The notes beneath the pieces were generated by a model. It ran no database searches. It was not told the DNA's origin and saw nothing but the letters and a program-made list of their open reading frames with translations. The position numbers and the translations under genes were made by a program. This document shows positions 6,277-13,693 of a stretch of 15,984 nucleotides of DNA, piece by piece. Numbering within the stretch: the first letter of the stretch is position 1; each line of letters opens with the position of its first letter. The DNA lies in assembly GCA_964541595.1 (NCBI GenBank), contig CAZIRO010000050.1:1-15984 (forward strand), read 5' to 3'. The DNA is from CAZIRO01 sp964541595 (GTDB taxonomy: Bacteria; Acidobacteriota; HRBIN11).

Positions 6277-7207
6277 AGTCACCACCTGTCCGGACCTGCG
6301 CGGTGTCAGCGAGAGCTGGTTAACCGTGCTGGAGAGTCTGCATCTGATCGCGCGTGATCTCGGGGGTATCGTTCTGAACGGTGAACCCGGTACCGGAAAG
6401 ACCGCACTCTGGGAGTTTGCGTTTGCCATTCGCAGGTGTGAGCACCGGTACGTATGGATCGACGCCACACAGGGGCGCAGTTTTTCCGAATGGACCCGTG
6501 CGGTGCGACGGAATCAGCCGTTTTTCATTCATCACTGGCACCTCTGGCCGGACGGCTGGATGGAGAAAGCCCTGGTCATTTTGCGCCAGCGGCGGAACGG
6601 CAAACCCTGGGGCGCATCGGTCGTATTTGCCCAGGCGGAGGAATTCCGCCAGTGGTGGGATCGCTGGCAGATGGCACACCTGTTCGTATACCGGGTGCAT
6701 ATCCCACCCCTGCGCGAACGTCCGGAAGACATTCCGATCATTGCGCAGTGGGTCCTGGAACAGACGGCACGCCAGTACGGGCGATCGGTGCGCGGATTCA
6801 CCGTGGACGCTGTGGAACGGTTGCGGTTGCACCCCTGGTGGGATAACGTGCGTGAACTCATCGAGGTGGTCAAGCAAGCGGTATTCCGTCAGACGTCCGG
6901 ACTGCTGGTGGAACTGTCCACGATCCAGAAAGCCATCCGCCAGGCCCGTTATGTCACCCGCACGCAGGCTCCGGACGCGCACTGGGAAGCGTTCATCTCC
7001 CGGCTGATCGGGTATATCACCGAGCACCCCGAGATCACCTACCGGATGAAACCCTGGAAGTTTATTCTCCAGGAAGTGCGCCGATTGACAGCACAGGCGT
7101 TGATGCAACTGGTGCATGCCTCCGAACAGGATGCCGCTCGCATGCTTGGCGTGTCCGTTCGCAGTTTGCGCAACTATCTCAAACAGCGGACGCCCTCGAA
7201 CCTGTAA
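6263..7207 (+). CDS. degenerate sigma-54-activator-like AAA+ protein with Fis-type helix-turn-helix
   Basis: This 314-residue protein resembles the AAA+ core plus Fis DNA-binding domain of bacterial enhancer-binding proteins, with no N-terminal sensory domain. Recognisable parts are Walker A GEPGTGKT (40-47), PPLRERPEDIP (148-158), the sensor-II-like WWDNVREL (192-199), and a C-terminal Fis-type helix-turn-helix (SEQDAARMLGVSVRSLRNYL, 287-306). The usual features for sigma-54 contact and ATP hydrolysis are missing. There is no GAFTGA loop (GRSFSEWTRA leads almost straight on), and the Walker B Asp-Glu is replaced by His-His (FFIHHWHLW, 88-95). ATG 6263 follows GGAG at 6252-6255 and overlaps the surA-like gene. 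It probably binds DNA and ATP but is unlikely to remodel sigma-54 holoenzyme. It may regulate its own operon, which is inference. Confidence 0.8.
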   Translation: MPIREVTTCPDLRGVSESWLTVLESLHLIARDLGGIVLNGEPGTGKTALWEFAFAIRRCEHRYVWIDATQGRSFSEWTRAVRRNQPFFIHHWHLWPDGWMEKALVILRQRRNGKPWGASVVFAQAEEFRQWWDRWQMAHLFVYRVHIPPLRERPEDIPIIAQWVLEQTARQYGRSVRGFTVDAVERLRLHPWWDNVRELIEVVKQAVFRQTSGLLVELSTIQKAIRQARYVTRTQAPDAHWEAFISRLIGYITEHPEITYRMKPWKFILQEVRRLTAQALMQLVHASEQDAARMLGVSVRSLRNYLKQRTPSNL

Positions 7208-7326
7208 ACTGGTACCCGGACAGAAAGCGCTGGTTTTGCAGCACCGGGTAAAATCGTCCTGCCCGCATTGCATCTCTGCCGGATTTGGGTTAAATTTGGG
7301 AAAACCGGCCGAAATCGAGGAAGAAT

Positions 7327-8793
7327 GTGCATACCGAAATCCGGACACTCGGGGCACTCAAAGCGGATCCCGCATGGGTCCGGCGACTGGAATACACGCC
7401 ATCCGTAAAGGACGAAATCCGCCGCAATCTCATCGATAAACTTCGCACCGGTGAACCGTTGTTTCCCGGCATTCACGGCTACGACGATACGGTTGTCCCC
7501 CAGATCGTGAATGCGCTGCTCGCCCGTCAGAACTTCATCCTGCTCGGATTACGGGGACAGGCCAAAAGCCGCATCATTCGCCAGATCGTGTCGTTCCTGG
7601 ACGAATGGTTGCCGGTCATTGCAGGATGTGAGATCAACGACCATCCGTTGCGTCCGCTGTGTCGCCGTTGCCGATTGCTTGTCCAGGAGGCCGGAGACGA
7701 CACACCGATCACGTTCGTCCATCGGGAACAGCGGTACGTGGAAAAACTGGCCACCCCGGACGTCACCGTCGCCGACATCATCGGCGACATCGATCCCATC
7801 CGTGCCGCCCGCGGCGGACACGTCCTGGCGGATGAACTCGTCATCCATTTCGGTCTGCTGCCCCGAGCGCACCGGGGCATTTTTGCCATGAACGAACTAC
7901 CCGATCTTGCGCCCAAAGTGCAGGTCGCCCTGTTCAACATCATGCAGGAGGGCGACATCCAGATCAAAGGGTTTCCCGTACGTCTGCCGCTGGACGTTCT
8001 GCTCGTTTTCACGGCAAATCCGGAGGACTACACCGCCCGTGGAAAGATCATCACACCCCTGAAAGACCGTATCGGTGCTGAAATTCGCACGCATTATCCG
8101 CCCACCCGTGCGATCGGGATGACGATTACCCGTCAGGAAGCGTGGTGGCAGCGTCCGGTGGACCGTCCGTTACACGTGCCGCCATTCATCCTCGAAGTGA
8201 TCGAAGAAATCGCCTTTCAGGCCCGCAGGGACAGCCGGGTGGATCAGCGTTCGGGGGTATCGCAACGGATGCCGATCGCGGTACTTGAACTCGCCGTGAG
8301 CAGTGCCGAACAGCGTGCCTACCGTACGGATGAACCGTGTATTGTGCCCCGGATTGCGGACATTTATGCCGCCGTTCCGGGTATTACCGGCAAACTGGAA
8401 CTGGAATACGAGGGCGAGATGCGTGGCGCCGAGGCCGTTGCGGAGCATTTGATTCGACAGGCGATCGCCCGCATCTTCCGGAAATACTTTCGACTCGAAG
8501 AGTGTGCCACGCTGATCGAATGGTTTGAACTCGGCGGATCGGTCGTCATTCCGGAGTGGGAACGGGCTGCGGCGATCCTTCCGGTCCTCGAACGTGTGCC
8601 GCAGTTACTCGATCTGGCGGACCGCCTGACCGAATCCGGACCCCATGCGGACAGTGTCCGGGTGGGGGCAGCAGAACTCGTACTGGAAGGCCTGTGGGCG
8701 CACAAACGGATCGCCCGCCACCCGAAACAGGGATACGTGCGAGCGGAAGCCCGTGCGCCTCGACGGACCACGTCCCGAGAACCGCTGGTATAG
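7327..8793 (+). CDS. ChlI/MoxR-like AAA+ ATPase (partner of VWA protein)
   Basis: This 488-residue ATPase resembles magnesium chelatase subunit I and MoxR proteins, specifically the group that is always followed by a VWA protein (as in mycobacterial Rv0958-Rv0959). Walker A is the variant GLRGQAKS (74-81), Walker B is GIFAMNELPDL (184-194, Asn-Glu instead of Asp-Glu, as in this group), and TANPEDY (229-235) is sensor 1. KIITPLKDRIGAEIRTHYP (240-258) is highly conserved. Cys101, Cys112 and Cys115 in the insertion could bind metal. It is not expected to make chlorophyll, since no other pigment gene is near; the related complexes act as chaperones or metal inserters. It uses GTG 7327 with GAGGAAGA at 7317-7324. 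The preceding 119-base spacer holds no clear promoter. Its TAG stop lies inside a 9-bp tandem repeat. Confidence 0.85.
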   Translation: MHTEIRTLGALKADPAWVRRLEYTPSVKDEIRRNLIDKLRTGEPLFPGIHGYDDTVVPQIVNALLARQNFILLGLRGQAKSRIIRQIVSFLDEWLPVIAGCEINDHPLRPLCRRCRLLVQEAGDDTPITFVHREQRYVEKLATPDVTVADIIGDIDPIRAARGGHVLADELVIHFGLLPRAHRGIFAMNELPDLAPKVQVALFNIMQEGDIQIKGFPVRLPLDVLLVFTANPEDYTARGKIITPLKDRIGAEIRTHYPPTRAIGMTITRQEAWWQRPVDRPLHVPPFILEVIEEIAFQARRDSRVDQRSGVSQRMPIAVLELAVSSAEQRAYRTDEPCIVPRIADIYAAVPGITGKLELEYEGEMRGAEAVAEHLIRQAIARIFRKYFRLEECATLIEWFELGGSVVIPEWERAAAILPVLERVPQLLDLADRLTESGPHADSVRVGAAELVLEGLWAHKRIARHPKQGYVRAEARAPRRTTSREPLV

Positions 8794-8833
8794 GACCTAT
8801 AGGTCCTATAAGTCCTATAGGTCCTATACGGCC
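8789..8833. repeat. 9-bp tandem repeat (TATAGGTCC type) with 22-bp palindrome
   Basis: Five 9-base units in strict phase are present: TATAGGACC, TATAGGTCC, TATAAGTCC, TATAGGTCC and TATACGGCC. Positions 8789-8810 are a perfect 22-base palindrome, able to form a cruciform or RNA hairpin. The ATPase stop codon (8791-8793) is the third to fifth base of the first unit, and the VWA gene's ribosome binding site (GGAGGG, 8838-8843) follows within five bases of the last unit. Copy number changes would not shift a frame, but could alter the hairpin and so the translation of the VWA gene. Confidence 0.88.
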
Positions 8834-8846
8834 GATCGGAGGGAAC

Positions 8847-10094
8847 ATGGCCGGCGCGGAATACACCCGATACCAGGGCGAACGCGATATGGAAGAACTC
8901 CTCCAGAACCTGCTCGGGGCGCTGCAGGATTTCTTTCTGTTTTCCGGATTCCCGATGGGACGGTTCTATCGGCGGGGCAATTCCATGGCCGATCTGCACG
9001 ATGCCATCCTGGATGCGCTGCTCCACGGAGGGGTGCTGGACGATGATACGTTGCAACGCATCCTCCGGCGTTATCCGGGTACCACGGCCGAACAACTCGA
9101 ACAACTGGTCCAGGAAATCCTGCAGGCGCTCCAATCTGAGGGATACATCACTCCGGTGCCGGAACACGTATCCGCCGTTGCATCGGAACCCGCGGCGGAC
9201 GGCGAGGGTGAACGTGAACCCGAGCGGGTGCAGTTTGAACTGACGGACAAAGGACTGGACTTCCTCGGGTACAAGAGCCTTCGCGACCTGTTGTACGCCA
9301 TCGGATCCTCGAGTTTCGGGGCCCATGAAACCGTTCAACTCGATACCGGTGTGGAGGCGTACCTCGCGCCCAGGAAATACGAGTTCGGCGATACGCTGCA
9401 GCTGGACGTGGTGCGCACGCTGTTGAACGCCATTCGACGAGAGGGTCCCCGTCTGCCGCTGAACATGACATACGACGACCTGGAGGTCCTGCAGAGTGAA
9501 TACCAGAGTTCCTGCGCTACCGTACTCATGCTGGATTGCTCGCACAGCATGATCCTCTACGGCGAGGACCGGTTCACGCCCGCCAAGAAGGTCGCCCTTG
9601 CACTGGCACATCTGATCCGTACCCGGTTCCCCGGAGATACGCTGCATTGTGTGCTCTTTCACGACAGCGCAGAAGAGATTCCCCTCCGCGATCTGGCCAA
9701 AGCCCGGGTGGGACCGTTTTACACGAACACGCGCGAGGGGCTGCGTCTGGCGCGTCGGATCCTCCTGAATCAACGCCAGGACATGCGGCAGATCATCATG
9801 ATCACTGACGGCAAACCGTCAGCCATCACACTGGAATCGGGGCATATCTACAAAAACCCGTACGGACTGGACCCCCTGATCATCGAAGAAACCCTCAAAG
9901 AGGTGGCGCGTTGCCGTAAAGCCGGAATCGTCATCAACACGTTCATGCTGACGGACGATTACCTGCTTGTACGGTTCGTTCAGAAGGTCACCGAAATCGC
10001 ACGTGGCAGGGCGTATTTCACCACGCCGATGCGCCTGGGACAGTACGTGCTCATGGATTACGTCCACAAAAAAGTGCGACACGTGCACGCGTAA
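8847..10094 (+). CDS. VWA-domain protein, partner of the ChlI/MoxR-like ATPase
   Basis: This 415-residue protein has a helical N-terminal region (about 12-105), an acidic low-complexity linker (about 106-128, rich in Glu and Ala), a linking region, and a C-terminal von Willebrand factor A domain (about 222-415). The metal-ion-dependent adhesion site appears complete: DCSHS (230-234), a Thr in FYTNTREGL (291-299), and the Asp of MITDGKP (318-324). The end, FMLTDDYLLVRFVQKVTEIARGRAYF, is typical of the cytoplasmic VWA family encoded next to ChlI/MoxR-like ATPases. The pair should form an ATP-driven remodelling or metal-insertion complex, with VWA binding the target or adaptor. No signal peptide is present, so it acts in the cytoplasm. 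ATG 8847 follows GGAGGG at 8838-8843; the frame is open upstream through the 9-bp repeat, but that part is not considered coding. Confidence 0.86.
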   Translation: MAGAEYTRYQGERDMEELLQNLLGALQDFFLFSGFPMGRFYRRGNSMADLHDAILDALLHGGVLDDDTLQRILRRYPGTTAEQLEQLVQEILQALQSEGYITPVPEHVSAVASEPAADGEGEREPERVQFELTDKGLDFLGYKSLRDLLYAIGSSSFGAHETVQLDTGVEAYLAPRKYEFGDTLQLDVVRTLLNAIRREGPRLPLNMTYDDLEVLQSEYQSSCATVLMLDCSHSMILYGEDRFTPAKKVALALAHLIRTRFPGDTLHCVLFHDSAEEIPLRDLAKARVGPFYTNTREGLRLARRILLNQRQDMRQIIMITDGKPSAITLESGHIYKNPYGLDPLIIEETLKEVARCRKAGIVINTFMLTDDYLLVRFVQKVTEIARGRAYFTTPMRLGQYVLMDYVHKKVRHVHA

Positions 10095-10119
10095 CCACCC
10101 CGTATTTACAAGAACGACC

Positions 10120-11352
10120 ATGCTGCAGCACGTGCTGGGTCTGCTGTCCTGGACCGTTTTCATGCTTGCCGTGCCATCTCCGGCACCCATACTCCAGGCT
10201 GTGCAGCGGGGGGACGTTGAACAGGTTCGCCTGCTGTTGCAGCACGGTGCGGATCCGAACACGCGGGACGCGCAGGGACGAACGCTACTGATGTGGGCCG
10301 CCTGGAAGAACCTGCCCGAAATCGTCGATCTCCTGTTACAGGCGGGCGCCGATGTGGATACGCGAACGCGGGACGGATGGACACCGTTAATGTTCGCCGC
10401 GGAAGGCGGATTCGTGCACATCGTGGACCGTCTGATTCGGGCGGGTGGGAACCCGGAGGCCCACACCAAACAGGGCATTACCGCACTCATGCTCGCTGCC
10501 GGAGGCGGTCATATCGCGGTTGCACGTCGTCTTCTGGATACCGGCATCAACTGTGACCAGAAAGACCGCGCGGGGAAAACAGCCCTGCACTATGCCGCGC
10601 AGAACGGACATGCGGACGTGATCGACGTTCTGCTCGATGGCGGATGTACGGTGGATTTACGGGACCGGGACGGGTGGACGCCGCTGATGTTGGCCGTTCA
10701 GGCCCGGCAGGCGGAAACGGTCCGGCGCCTGTTACAGGCGGGCGCCGACATTCACGTACGCACGCGCAATCGGGACACGCTACTCATCATCGCCGCCACG
10801 GCGGGCGCCGTGGATGTCGTGGCCACGCTGCTTCAGCGCCGGCTGGATCCCACGGTACCCAATCGCGACGGATACAACGCGCTGGACGCGGCAGCCGCAT
10901 GGGGGGAGGCGGACGTGATCCGCCTGCTGGTGCAACACTGGCCTGCCGAAGTTCCCCTGCAGGATCACCTCAACCGCGCGCTGAGTATCGCTGCCGGAAA
11001 CGGACACGCGGCCGTCCTGCGTGCACTCCTGGACATGGGTGCCCACCCGAACGTCCGGGATTCGTCCGGATGGACCCCGCTCTGTCGGGCAAGTTATCGC
11101 GGAAAAGCACGTGCCGTTCAGATCCTGCTGGATGCCGGTGCCGATCCCGAACTGCCCGATGCGCAGGAATCCCGTACCCCGCTCATCTGGGCCATCCTTG
11201 GCGGACATGCGGACATCGTCCGCATGCTTCTGGACCACGGAGCCCGGACGGACACACCCGATCGCAAGGGGTACACCGCGTGGGACTACGCCCGCAATCA
11301 ACCGGGGATCCGTGCAATTCTGGAAAAGCACACGACCCACCTGAAGAGGTAG
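10120..11352 (+). CDS. exported ankyrin-repeat protein 1 (about 12 repeats)
   Basis: This 410-residue protein consists of a signal peptide (residues 1-22, VFMLAVPSPA at its end) followed almost entirely by about 12 ankyrin repeats of 33 residues. Clear units start at GRTLLMWAA, GWTPLMFAA, GITALMLAA, GKTALHYAA, GWTPLMLAV and GWTPLCRAS; repeats 7-8 and the last one are less regular. No enzyme domain or membrane anchor is visible, so it is probably a periplasmic or secreted binding scaffold. The partner is unknown. ATG 10120 is 25 bases after the VWA gene; the ribosome binding site is weak (AAGAACGA), suggesting lower expression or coupling. Its second and third repeats closely resemble those of the next gene, indicating a tandem gene duplication. 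Ankyrin proteins are also known as host-directed effectors, but nothing here supports that specifically. Confidence 0.86.
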   Translation: MLQHVLGLLSWTVFMLAVPSPAPILQAVQRGDVEQVRLLLQHGADPNTRDAQGRTLLMWAAWKNLPEIVDLLLQAGADVDTRTRDGWTPLMFAAEGGFVHIVDRLIRAGGNPEAHTKQGITALMLAAGGGHIAVARRLLDTGINCDQKDRAGKTALHYAAQNGHADVIDVLLDGGCTVDLRDRDGWTPLMLAVQARQAETVRRLLQAGADIHVRTRNRDTLLIIAATAGAVDVVATLLQRRLDPTVPNRDGYNALDAAAAWGEADVIRLLVQHWPAEVPLQDHLNRALSIAAGNGHAAVLRALLDMGAHPNVRDSSGWTPLCRASYRGKARAVQILLDAGADPELPDAQESRTPLIWAILGGHADIVRMLLDHGARTDTPDRKGYTAWDYARNQPGIRAILEKHTTHLKR

Positions 11353-11355
11353 GCC

Positions 11356-12582
11356 ATGCGATGTCGTGTGACGCTGACATGCACCATCGTCCTCTGGGGA
11401 TGGTGCGCGATCCTCCGGGGAATGGAACCCTCCGTGTGGACCGCCGTTCGGAACGGCGACCTGGATACCGTCCGCACCTATATCGCCCAGGGGGGCGATC
11501 CCGATCTGCGGGATGATAGAGGCCGCACTCTGCTGATGTGGGCGGCCTTCAAGGGACATCCGGAGATCGCCGAAGTCCTCATCGCCCACGGCGCCCGCGT
11601 CGACGCCGAGACCCCCGGCGGATGGACCCCGCTGATGTTTGCCGCCAGCGAAGGGCATACGGAAATCGTGCGACTGCTGCTGCAGCACGGCGCGGACCCG
11701 AACCATCAGAACCGTATCGGGTTGAGCGCTCTGGAACTCGCCGCAGGCAGCGGCGGGGTGGCAACGGTGCAGATACTGCTCGCGGCCGGCGCGGACCCCC
11801 GCCTGACCGATGCGGAAGGGCGAACTGCCCTGATGATCGCAGCGCGGCAGAATTACCCGGACATCGTGCGGGCGATCCTCGCCGCGGGCGGACGGATCGA
11901 TGCGCGGGACCACGCGGGTCGTACCCCGCTCTGGCATGCGGCCGCAGCGGGTGCGACCGAGGCCGCACGGGTGTTGATCCAGGCCGGTGCGCGGATCGAT
12001 CTGCCGGATCAGCAGGGCACCACACCGCTGATGGCTGCGGCACGTGCCTACCCGGCACTGGTTGAACTCCTGTTGCAGCATCGTGCACGGCCGAACCGGT
12101 CCAATGCGCAGGGGGAGACGGCCCTGTGCATCGCCATAACACACAAGCAGACGGCTGTCGTGCAAATCCTGCTGGCACACGGCGCGGACCCGAATCGACC
12201 GAACGCGCGTCAGCAAACCCCGTTGATGCTCGCCGCAGAAAACGGATACATGGATATCGTGCAAACCCTGCTGGACCACCACGCCGATCCGAACGCGCGT
12301 GACTCCGTGCGACGCACCGCCCTGATGATGGCCGCACGCGCTGGACACGCCGACATTGTGCGCGCGCTGATCCGCGCCGGCGCAGAGATCAACGCCCAAA
12401 ACCAGGACGGCTGGACAGCGCTCATGGCCGCCGCCTTTCACGGCCACGTGGACGTCGTACGCGTCCTGCTCGATCTCGGCGCGGACCCCTCCATTCGCAG
12501 TCGCGATGGGTTGACCGCACGCGATCTGGCCGCCTATAACGGACATACCGACGTCGTGCGTATCCTGCGCGGCAATCCGTGA
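11356..12582 (+). CDS. exported ankyrin-repeat protein 2 (about 12 repeats)
   Basis: This 408-residue protein is a paralogue of the preceding gene. A short hydrophobic N-terminus (VTLTCTIVLWGWCAIL, about 5-20) is a probable signal peptide. About 12 ankyrin repeats follow from residue 23 to the end, with units such as GRTLLMWAAFKGHPEI, GWTPLMFAASEGHTEI and GWTALMAAAFHGHVDV. Cys19 or the ILRG segment could mark the signal end, so a lipoprotein is not fully excluded, but no clean lipobox is seen. There is no other domain. ATG 11356 is three bases after the previous stop, with AAGAGGTAGG directly upstream, a much better ribosome binding site than that of its neighbour. The two genes are therefore likely co-transcribed, with this one translated more strongly. 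Function is unknown; a scaffold for protein contacts in the envelope is the simplest reading. Confidence 0.87.
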   Translation: MRCRVTLTCTIVLWGWCAILRGMEPSVWTAVRNGDLDTVRTYIAQGGDPDLRDDRGRTLLMWAAFKGHPEIAEVLIAHGARVDAETPGGWTPLMFAASEGHTEIVRLLLQHGADPNHQNRIGLSALELAAGSGGVATVQILLAAGADPRLTDAEGRTALMIAARQNYPDIVRAILAAGGRIDARDHAGRTPLWHAAAAGATEAARVLIQAGARIDLPDQQGTTPLMAAARAYPALVELLLQHRARPNRSNAQGETALCIAITHKQTAVVQILLAHGADPNRPNARQQTPLMLAAENGYMDIVQTLLDHHADPNARDSVRRTALMMAARAGHADIVRALIRAGAEINAQNQDGWTALMAAAFHGHVDVVRVLLDLGADPSIRSRDGLTARDLAAYNGHTDVVRILRGNP

Positions 12583-12627
12583 AACGTACATCGCATACGG
12601 AGGACACACGGATCGGGGGTACGGTCT

Positions 12628-12655
12628 ATCGACCACGTGGCGTTCATGGTATAAT
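12628..12655 (+). promoter_or_regulatory. extended -10 promoter for the polysaccharide operon
   Basis: A perfect TATAAT (12650-12655) is preceded by TGG at 12647-12649, giving an extended -10 element. A weak -35, TCGACC (12628-12633, four of six consensus bases), lies 16 bases upstream. Transcription would begin about 12662, only some 12 bases before the ATG at 12674, so the leader is very short, with GAGG at 12662-12665 as a possible ribosome binding site. This marks a new transcription unit after the ankyrin genes, although no terminator hairpin was found in the 91-base spacer. Confidence 0.72.
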
Positions 12656-12673
12656 CGCCCCGAGGATAACCGT

Positions 12674-13693
12674 ATGCGCATACTCTGGATCCGGCTGCGT
12701 TCCCTGGGAGACATTCTGCTGAATCTGCCGGCACTGGACGCTCTGAAACGCGTCGCTCCGGACGCACACGTGACCTATGTTGTGCATCCGGAATATGCCG
12801 CCCTGCTGGAAGACTATCCGTCCATCGACCGCCTGGCGTTTGTCTCTCGCGGTGCGCGCGGGTATCTGCATATTGTCCTTCGCCGGAGTCCCTGGTTGCG
12901 TGAGGAATACGAGTGGGCGATCAACTTTCACGGCGGCCACATGAGCGCGCTCATTGCGCTCTGGTCGCACAGTCGGGAAAAAATCGGACTGCGCCGATTT
13001 CGCGGACAGTGGATTTACACACAAACGGTGGACGACGTCATGGTGGGACGTCCGCTGCACACCGTGGACGTGCAGGCGCGTCTGCTCACCCCGCTCATCG
13101 GACCCATCGACCGAAACCAGCTTCGGCCTCCCCGTTTTCCCGCACTGCATCGTCCACCCGGTCCACGCGTGCAGCAGTGGTTACAGTGGCGGGGGGACCG
13201 ACCGTTTGTCCTGGTGCACCCGGGCGCCCGGTTCCGCTGGAAACGATGGCCTTATGCGCGGACGTATACGCTCTTTCGGGAATGGGTCCAGCGCTGGACC
13301 GGGATTACGTTTGGCGTCTTCACGGGACCCTGTGAACGGGATCTCCCGATCGAAGACTGGTGCATTACCCCGGAACGGGTATTTCTGATCCATCAGTGGT
13401 CCCTTCCGGAAGTTATGCACCTGTTACGCCGAACCGACGTATACGTCGGATTCGACAACGGTATCACCCATCTCGCCGCACTGCTCGGGTGTCCGGTCAT
13501 CGCCATCTGGGGACCCGTGGATCCGGCACGCTGGGCGCCGTGGACGGACCTGAAAATCCTGCTACATGCACCCGACGGCAATGTGGACGCAGTGACCAAC
13601 GAGGCGGTCACGCAGGCGCTGCATATGATGCTGGAGGCAACGTTATATGGTACCCACCGGTTTCGATTCATCTCCCGGCCCGACACCGGTTGA
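12674..13693 (+). CDS. glycosyltransferase family 9 (heptosyltransferase-like)
   Basis: This 339-residue cytoplasmic enzyme is a GT-B fold transferase of the family that adds heptoses or related sugars to the lipopolysaccharide core. The N-terminal Rossmann domain opens with MRILWIRLRSLGDILLNLPA (1-20), the typical start of this family. The C-terminal nucleotide-sugar domain shows VHPGARFRWKRWP (181-193) and the signature GFDNGITHLAALLGCPV with AIWGPVDPARWAPW (259-290). The length matches the family (about 340). It is the first gene behind the promoter at 12628-12655 and overlaps the following ligase-type gene by 47 bases. The exact sugar donor (ADP-heptose or other) cannot be read from the sequence, so I do not assign waaC or waaF. 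Confidence 0.88.
   Translation: MRILWIRLRSLGDILLNLPALDALKRVAPDAHVTYVVHPEYAALLEDYPSIDRLAFVSRGARGYLHIVLRRSPWLREEYEWAINFHGGHMSALIALWSHSREKIGLRRFRGQWIYTQTVDDVMVGRPLHTVDVQARLLTPLIGPIDRNQLRPPRFPALHRPPGPRVQQWLQWRGDRPFVLVHPGARFRWKRWPYARTYTLFREWVQRWTGITFGVFTGPCERDLPIEDWCITPERVFLIHQWSLPEVMHLLRRTDVYVGFDNGITHLAALLGCPVIAIWGPVDPARWAPWTDLKILLHAPDGNVDAVTNEAVTQALHMMLEATLYGTHRFRFISRPDTG

Noticed and set aside
7268..7296. TTGCAT / TTAAAT pair (17-base spacing) as promoter of the ChlI-like gene
   Set aside because: Only three and four of six consensus bases match. It is too weak to list as a feature, though the 119-base spacer makes an internal promoter possible.
6320..7357. Minus-strand open frame of 345 codons opposite the AAA+/Fis gene
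   Set aside because: No family resemblance and no start signals. It is explained by high GC third positions of the real gene.
8556..8846. Upstream extension of the VWA frame through the 9-bp repeat
   Set aside because: It lies within the ATPase gene in another frame and becomes a Gly-Pro-Ile repeat. The GGAGGG ribosome binding site points to ATG 8847.
8364..9773. Minus-strand open frame of 469 codons opposite the ATPase and VWA genes
   Set aside because: It crosses the 9-bp repeat and reads low-complexity Tyr-Arg-Thr units. The plus strand carries clear Walker and MIDAS motifs across the same region.
7327..10094. True magnesium chelatase (BchI/BchD) for chlorophyll synthesis
   Set aside because: No BchH or other pigment gene is present. 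Motif variants and the VWA partner fit the non-photosynthetic ATPase/VWA pair; the nearby geranylgeranyl-reductase-like gene alone is not enough evidence.
10780..12714. Minus-strand open frame of 644 codons opposite the two ankyrin genes
   Set aside because: It is a mirror of the repeated, GC-rich ankyrin codons. It lacks a ribosome binding site and recognisable domain, while the plus strand encodes unmistakable ankyrin repeats with good starts.
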